41,521 nt of DNA from a virus, in IMG/VR virus record IMGVR_UViG_3300016461_000037, positions 1-41,521 of that record. One strand, 5' to 3'. A model generated the notes under the pieces. It was not told the origin of the DNA. It saw only the letters and a list, made by a program, of their open reading frames with translations, and did no database searches. Position numbers and translations under genes: made by a program. Below, piece by piece: positions 38,801 through 41,521 of this stretch (position 1 is the stretch's first letter; every line of letters begins with the position of its first letter).

Positions 38801-41521
38801 GAGCTGATGCAGCGTTACCTGAGTTTTGCTGACGTCATCACCAATGATGATATCAAAGCCCAGCTCGCTTCGATCGGCAAAAAGTTCCCGCTCCCAAAGG
38901 TCAAGGGCGGAAAGCCTCAGAACGTCGTGGTTGAACGCTCTGCGGAGCAAGCGCGTTTCATTGGCGAAGGCACTACTGACGACAACGGTGTGCTGTCGTT
39001 CCCTGCGGGATCGCTGGTTTATCGCGCCGAGAATCTGCCGAAGAAAGCGGAAAAGGGCCGCGACAACATGCTGAAGGTGATGTCCGACGCCCGCAAGGCC
39101 GCCCTGGACATGCGCCTGATCAATCCGGCGTATCCGGATACTCCCGGTTCTAAGGTCCATATCGCTGCTGACAATATCCTCCGCGTTCACGGCCAGTGGG
39201 CAGAGAAGAAGGGCACACAGCTAGTGTTCATCGATCTCTCCACTCCGAAAAAGGCGAAGGCAAGAGAAGAGGCGGCAATCCGCGAATTGGTCCGGAAGGC
39301 CGACGCGGGCGACGAGGCCGCGCAGACCAAGCTCGACAATATGTCGCCGGACGAATTCATGGCACTCGACGGCAAATTCAGTGTCTATGACGATCTGAAA
39401 GAGAAACTGATCCAGCGGGGCATTCCCGAATCCGAAATCGCCTTCATTCATGATGCGAACACGGACCTTCAGAAGGAAGAGCTGTTCGGCAAGGTTCGTT
39501 CTGGTCGCGTTCGCATTTTGTTTGGCTCTACGCCGAAGATGGGTGCCGGCACAAACGTCCAAAACCTACTCGTGGCCCTGCACCATCTCGATGCACCGTG
39601 GCGGCCTTCGGATCTCGAACAACGCGACGGCCGGGGCATCCGCCAGGGCAACGAGCTTTACAACGAAGATCCCGATGGGTTTGAGATCGAGATACTGCGA
39701 TACGCAACCAAGAACACGCTCGACGCGCGTCAATGGCAGACAATCGAGGTCAAGGCACGGTTCATCCAGCAGATGCGCAAGGGTGGCATCAAGACGCGCG
39801 AGATAGAAGATATCTCAGGTGAAGCTGCCAATTCAGCGGAGATGAAGGCCGCTGCGTCCGGCAATCCACTTATTCTTGAAGAAATGGACCTTCGCCAGAA
39901 GGTGCGCCGTCTCGAGAGCCAAGCTGCAGAGCATGATCGGGAACAGCACCGCATCGTGCGGCGCGCGCGGGAAATGACTGAAGAGAAACAACGCCTGACC
40001 AAGCGCCTTGCAGCGGCACAGGGCGACGCCGACACAGCACTTGAAGCTGCAAAGTTGCCATTCTCGGCGGTGGTTTCGGGCGAGACGTTTGAGAAACCAA
40101 AAGACTTCGGCGCCGCGCTGGTCGCCGCCGGCCGCGCAATGCTCAAGGACAACACAGATGAGGTCCAGCTGGGCAAGTATGCGGGGTTCGATCTGTCGCT
40201 GGTCCACGATCACACGACGGCGCTGACAATCAACGTCGATGGAAAGGAAACTCACGAAGTGCCGATCCAAGATGTGGAGTCGGCTGACCCGCTCGGCGTA
40301 GCAATGAGGGTGATCAACACCGTCCGCAAACTGCCCGATGCACCGTTGGTGATGGAAGAGCGTATATCTGAGATCGACAAGCAGATTCCGCAGTTGGAAA
40401 AGCAGCTGGGGCCATGGCAAAACGCAGAGCAGCTCGATGAGACTGCGAAGCGCCACCGCGAAGTTTTGGACGCTCTTAAGCCGAAACCAAAGCCCGCCGC
40501 ATCCCCTGCCCCAGAAGCAAAGAACTCCGTTGCTCCGGAAGGTCCACGCGAACACGGGATACCCGCCAGAACACCATTCCTTTCCTCGCATTCGGATGTC
40601 TCCAAACTTCAGTCGCATCCGGATTACGAAATGGCCAAGGCCGGCGACAAAGCCGCCGCGGTTAAGGTCGTTCAAGATGTGGTAACGCCGAATTCAATCG
40701 AGCAAGCCCGCGCGCATTTCGGTTCCGACGTGATCTACGCTCCTGTCATCGCAATGGAGGCTTCTGGAAAGAACGCGCTCCCCGCCATGGCGGCCGCACT
40801 TTATGCTCAGAGTACCGGAGCCCAGGTGTCGAAGGAGATATCGCAGGTCAATCGTGCGTACCATACCGGCGCGAAACCGATGGAGCGACTTGCTGTCCGG
40901 GCACGCTTCGGTGGGCCAGTGGTCAAAGGCGCCCGATATGTTATAGTCGACGATGTCACCGTTATGGGGTCCACCATTGCAGAGATGGCGAACCATATCA
41001 GCCAGAACGGTGGCGAGGTTGCAGGCGTCGTCACACTTGTAAATGCTTCAAGACTTGATAAAACAGCGCCAACCAACGTTCAAATCCGCGAGATTGAAAG
41101 GAGATTTGGTGATGTCATCCAAAATGAACTCGGCCTCACGCCTTCCAGTCTCACAGCCTCAGAAGCAGGATACATCCTCAACTTCAGAGATGCTGACGCC
41201 CTCCGAGCTCGCATCATTGCGTCAAGAGGCGAACGAGCAGATCGACTACGGGCTAAAGGCATTCGCCCATCTCAGGCCGACGAAGGCAAAGAAGGCGGCT
41301 TAACGCCCGAAACCCTGCGCGCCGAACTTGAGAACGGCGCTGCATCCTCCCTCATTGGAAAACTGGTCGACCAGGGCAAACTCGTCATCGGCACAGCCAC
41401 GAAAAACGGTGGCGTCGCTGGTGTCCAGGCGTGGACGAACACCGATGGTACGATCACACTTATCTCGGATCGCATAGCGCCGGGGCAAGCGCAGGCCGTG
41501 CTGCTCCACGAAGCGTTCCCC
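29849..41521 (+). CDS. Giant polyvalent virion protein (partial, runs off the right edge)
   Basis: Open for 3891 codons without stop. Domains: SleB/CwlJ-type wall hydrolase about 55-180 (Glu65 in VIAEAGGEG, QF at 101); M15-type peptidase about 225-335 (His284, Asp291, His328 in EHSKGEASDIDL and MLHVDM); a Gly-rich hydrophobic region about 560-740; repeated SH3-like modules near 880 and 1020; pyrophosphatase-like module about 1300-1430; the conserved GIDPEILALGTELAAFHIEA part; a methyltransferase near 2010-2150 (EPSVGAGNF, IGNPPFG); an SNF2-type helicase about 2640-3290 (VVGAGKT, DEFHEF, TATGTPLSN, RDGRGIRQG); a phosphoribosyltransferase near 3640-3760 (VIVDDVTVMGST). The visible end reads LLHEAF. 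DarB-like proteins of this class enter the cell with the DNA and counter restriction. Confidence 0.9.
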   Translation, partial: MAVIKIDENYKPEDPLGLLKGGTGFGQQPATTQQTPQQARQAPAPTSTNLDPRDYNDVVNTVIAEAGGEGPDGMAAVASVIKNRSARRYQGIGDVVRAPKQFEGYENPGEGSRRAQQDPKVRSEAERIVNGVLDGSLPDPTGGADHFKNDTVDPDWSRKMPAVARIGGQTFYNSGAGSGEPTKAPAAQAIEHVLGLNQPSANEVKEPDTRRGLARLVPEEPAPKYEGAGGALRFNHPEQNKLNPAFDAILRETSKAMGMDFTITSGFRSAQHPVEAAKASPGEHSKGEASDIDLRGMNDQQRMQLVQDLRARGVKRFGTYSDSPNMLHVDMKDQTGSGKEWFMHDRTARRMGSAPEWFRQAAEGKAPSPAGKSSGQAIEVGADFAPSDPLGILAGQQNPFGLAQPQPKTETEATPVATQAEAVNPEAQQLVAKEPGRYKEMTQEEYDSFKADFDKKQPWLITDMANMFVGGTFKGIGQTIRGAGALANSLASPTITDIINPIFGTDYKPSNPLTMPADWMKKFGQDIQENPVGVSAATREAIADSNPDGDILKPSTWTLGKKPSLRGYTALGLDVFGSMAPVVAGVVASGGGATTGMAVGGLQGGGAAEETARDVIDEMARQPGMLEKESAYFREQIAAGKTRDEAVAATKEAAGQSAFIWDLPVSALGGAATAKLIHPASHVFEGGRLATRVAGRTAASALEEGAQEVGETIATRHGVNQGVGTDLNLTDGTFSDFLLGAIGGGIPGAGGGLMSKRAESHARDETAPAPGDEQDAPQPASPDAPVAPPKGPLARAAEYGRQQNVQKFTINDGPIAGMGPGPLDGQTVSLAPDQSGVSTNMRRVVLPDGQITVVGNNLLTAHSPRPLAAKNAAPDGAPRPGATVRVDAPGIEPFMGRIEGYADGEATIIDSGTGEVMQIPVGSLTEIAKAPDELAAGTPNERPIITLGMRGQLEDMGYSPEAVRKMTPEQADDILKNDKAAVTEQTMPAAEPVGSEHKSELPPESDQIKAASRPQGPPMAGERVIIQAPGVERFSGRIERYEDGANGPEAVVTSEAGTEMQVPLDNLYVTKVTPKQAEQAELKANPPLEREPIASAPENRTVGGKQVIMPNALHAQLFDLGKERLTSKRLLGTSMLDIDKAFAPKQGELADKLGVTPESLGKLADDYRYRVERAAKEARSELPISMHELNAERLKNARAERAASDPLPIDPAVEAKREVANWWDGELNDEQRKDILAKAGVKRSEKFLWKNHKPNIQARLVKFRESPAAPVDLAAREAATSPHNRLPEPTQAQKEAGNYAKGHVRLGGMDISIENPAGSTRKGSDAKGKAWMTTMKSHYGYFKGTIGRDKDHIDTFIKPGTAALTDASPIFVVDQKNASGAFDEHKVMTGYGNEVEARVAYNENYSKGWKGMGDVTATTLGEFKCWLSEGDTTKPFAKQSQETATDTPKVGTPEYRAALDDDIEQAKAAAKNFNSGDEVETTGEGRTLRGTIAGKADSIGSFTVKKDNGSTFYARASMLRKVATEITSESDFVGNPLPERGVAPATRGSDGKIYVGRPGGVHFEIERPDGVEWSDIGFVTPSGEFLDRKQAFDWVEKNEKPVTPSDNMGRSLDALDYREQVPERSRKSANTDPVGRDGDTVDQASPAPAEWGASNKLVSRDRADEIRKKLREKLTGQISSGIDPEILALGTELAAFHIEAGARRFADFARAVAADMGVSVEKVRPFLRAWYNGARDLMEDSGVDIAGTDNADAVRTALAALKDEEPANGRSAKLDQRRPSALEGIPAETVQRAEEGGSARKGTERRSEPDLFGNEPVGRERIPAGRGMADGSRELSDVAGGRPAPDDSGKPVAKPSDEASSSERPTRDANRVTSKADASQSVAVPAADRQIDYTLSEADELGQGGAKTKFRNNVAAIKLLRELADANRPATRDEQSVLAKWVGWGGLRAAFPREDGSVNKGWEKEASTLQELLTPEELRAAESSTRNAHYTSPEVVDAMWRIAQRLGFQGGQVLEPSVGAGNFLGLMPGALREGSNITGVELDHITGGIAKNLYPAANIQAPVGFQEFAVPDQHFDLAIGNPPFGSERLYDKQRRALNKFSIHNFFFAKSIDGLKPHGVLAMVVTNAFLDAADGKARQYISDRADLLGAIRLPNNAFQKNAGTEVTTDVVLFQRREPDAAPKDTSWTEIGSVKDKEGRSVPLNSYFVANPQMMLGDFGAYGSMYRADEPALVARPGEVLSEELNKAISAMPENVMKAPGTAVVSEVITVPDTVEEAQQGSMFLSPDGTIHLRTADSLGQAQSTAVDLGNEKAKERVSGMIRIRDAFARLRRAQIDAASTDAKLDNLRKRLNDFYDAFAKKHGPINSDANKRLFRDDPTWPQISALEDGFDRGISAAIAKTTGETPRAPSARKAPIFTKRTQEPYSPPTKVTSAKDALATVLADRGRVDLDAMSRLYGKPADEVVKELGALVYKTPSGAFETADGYLSGNVKQKLAEAQRAAETDPDFRRNIAALRDVIPADIEPVDIDVKPGAPWLPANHVADFIDHVMDTKGSRAFYSSANAKWAIDGGRPTEAAAALWGTARTNVQTILDAAVNGQSITVRDQHRDGTSTVNQAATDAANEKLERVKAEWKKWLWQDDSRREQLGRLYNDTFNTDVLRVFDGSHLSFPGKVGDDIVTLRPNQKNFVWRTLQSGTSLADHVVGAGKTFALIASVMEKRRIGQAKKPLLTVPNHLVGQWASDFIKLYPGAKVLAATKKDFEAENRKRLFARIATGDWDAVIVAHSSFGKIGVTPEFEAKFIREQIADIEASIKALRAATGEKSRNVAQLSKWRDNMEAKLQRLLDAGRKDGGLYFDELGVDALYVDEFHEFKNLAFSTSMQRVAGLGNAAGSQKAADMYMKMSMVLERTGDKNVVTATGTPLSNTMAEMYTLQRYLDNKALKALGVSHFDAWARLFGDVVTDWELSPSGMYKLNTRFAKFVNMPELMQRYLSFADVITNDDIKAQLASIGKKFPLPKVKGGKPQNVVVERSAEQARFIGEGTTDDNGVLSFPAGSLVYRAENLPKKAEKGRDNMLKVMSDARKAALDMRLINPAYPDTPGSKVHIAADNILRVHGQWAEKKGTQLVFIDLSTPKKAKAREEAAIRELVRKADAGDEAAQTKLDNMSPDEFMALDGKFSVYDDLKEKLIQRGIPESEIAFIHDANTDLQKEELFGKVRSGRVRILFGSTPKMGAGTNVQNLLVALHHLDAPWRPSDLEQRDGRGIRQGNELYNEDPDGFEIEILRYATKNTLDARQWQTIEVKARFIQQMRKGGIKTREIEDISGEAANSAEMKAAASGNPLILEEMDLRQKVRRLESQAAEHDREQHRIVRRAREMTEEKQRLTKRLAAAQGDADTALEAAKLPFSAVVSGETFEKPKDFGAALVAAGRAMLKDNTDEVQLGKYAGFDLSLVHDHTTALTINVDGKETHEVPIQDVESADPLGVAMRVINTVRKLPDAPLVMEERISEIDKQIPQLEKQLGPWQNAEQLDETAKRHREVLDALKPKPKPAASPAPEAKNSVAPEGPREHGIPARTPFLSSHSDVSKLQSHPDYEMAKAGDKAAAVKVVQDVVTPNSIEQARAHFGSDVIYAPVIAMEASGKNALPAMAAALYAQSTGAQVSKEISQVNRAYHTGAKPMERLAVRARFGGPVVKGARYVIVDDVTVMGSTIAEMANHISQNGGEVAGVVTLVNASRLDKTAPTNVQIREIERRFGDVIQNELGLTPSSLTASEAGYILNFRDADALRARIIASRGERADRLRAKGIRPSQADEGKEGGLTPETLRAELENGAASSLIGKLVDQGKLVIGTATKNGGVAGVQAWTNTDGTITLISDRIAPGQAQAVLLHEAFP
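32486..33060 (+). repeat. Diverged repeat of an about 50-codon module in the giant gene
   Basis: Two related segments (about 32486-32635 and 32905-33060) share the order PG-x-x-V-x-V-x-APGIEPFMGRIEGY and APGVERFSGRIERY, then an acidic turn, EV/EM-x-MQ-I/V-P and a short end. A third, weaker copy lies near 34265-34415. They look like small beta-barrel (SH3-like) modules duplicated in the linker part of the protein. Confidence 0.6.
35151..35465 (+). CDS. Nested small gene inside the giant ORF (different frame)
   Basis: 104-residue protein in another frame than the giant ORF. ATG 35151 has GAGGA eight bases upstream. The sequence has a normal protein look: LQNWINDARQHWKEFLPKRY, then SELKKAGVLEKALNDAANQT, NGFQPDEAWQMVRENYLMLP, with Trp/Tyr/Phe and GC-rich third positions, while the giant frame across the same bases is low-complexity linker (Arg/Gly/Ser/Pro-rich). 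From memory, similar short helical proteins are encoded beside DarB-like genes in other phages. It stops at TAA 35463-35465. The giant frame stays open through it, so both may be translated. Function unknown. Confidence 0.7.
   Translation: MADLQNWINDARQHWKEFLPKRYSELKKAGVLEKALNDAANQTYLETNQLEENGFQPDEAWQMVRENYLMLPAEDQHQTTAENQSLSHQMRQAVRNGQREMPIE
41112..41303 (+). CDS. Second nested small gene candidate inside the giant ORF
   Basis: 63-residue protein in another frame. ATG 41112 is preceded by a strong AAAGGAG eight bases upstream. The last 37 residues (MLTPSELASLRQEANEQIDY, ending in LRPTKAKKAA) look like a short helical phage protein with basic end; the first 26 are Ser/Gln-rich. A later start at ATG 41190 is possible. 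In the giant frame this covers the end of the phosphoribosyltransferase domain and a linker, and that frame also looks coding at first. It is less certain than the nested gene at 35151. Confidence 0.45.
   Translation: MSSKMNSASRLPVSQPQKQDTSSTSEMLTPSELASLRQEANEQIDYGLKAFAHLRPTKAKKAA

Overview
The window is almost entirely one temperate podovirus-type prophage or phage genome. The likely host is an alphaproteobacterium, probably Hyphomicrobiales (Rhizobium, Brucella/Ochrobactrum or Agrobacterium-like). I base this on the style of the proteins: a GapR/DUF2312 protein, an integrase that overlaps a small HTH excisionase-like gene, an N4-gp56-type capsid, a Cro-like protein of rhizobial type, and GC-rich codon use. 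Species and integration site cannot be fixed from this sequence. The left edge falls on the integrase stop codon and the right edge cuts a giant gene that is still open.

Layout. (1) 1-5492, minus strand: integrase, excisionase-like HTH protein, a small membrane protein, a ParB-like protein, an MT-A70-type methyltransferase with an altered catalytic motif, and several small unknown early genes. (2) 5493-6599: the lysogeny switch. A short XRE repressor (5938-6243, minus) faces a Cro-like gene (6360-6599, plus). The flanking intergenic regions carry five copies, two perfect, of an operator-like palindrome TTAAAC-N5-GTTTAA. (3) 6583-8819, plus: small early genes, a replication initiator-like protein with a likely origin inside its gene (19-bp perfect inverted repeat plus AT-rich tract), and a GapR-like protein. 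(4) 8833-15371, plus: small and large terminase, an HslV/proteasome-like Ntn hydrolase, P22-type portal, scaffold-like protein and a CsrA-like protein. (5) 16265-22911, plus: capsid, head-tail adaptors, tail fibre and fibre-associated genes. (6) 24146-29520, plus: tail/internal virion proteins, a VRR-NUC-type nuclease, a GNAT acetyltransferase and an S74-chaperone protein. (7) 29849 to the right edge: one open frame of at least 3891 codons. It encodes a polyvalent ejected protein with SleB-type and M15-type wall hydrolases, a pyrophosphatase-like module, a DarB-like adenine methyltransferase plus SNF2-type helicase, and a phosphoribosyltransferase.

The late region is broken by three genes on the opposite strand: a possible defence gene (15449-16168), an acyltransferase (22902-24038) and a 57-residue membrane protein (29521-29694). 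After each of them, and at one more site (27002-27058), the plus-strand genes restart with the same unusual leader. It has a -10-like box, then a near-identical block GCGCATGANGTGC, then a hairpin that pairs with the Shine-Dalgarno sequence and, in three of four, the start codon. The pairing is kept by compensating changes. This family of four leaders, together with a phage CsrA-like gene just before the first one, is the best candidate here for an undescribed regulatory system.

Other points worth attention are two small genes that appear nested out of frame inside the giant ORF at domain boundaries, the DPNH replacement of DPPW in the MT-A70 protein, and the in-gene replication origin.
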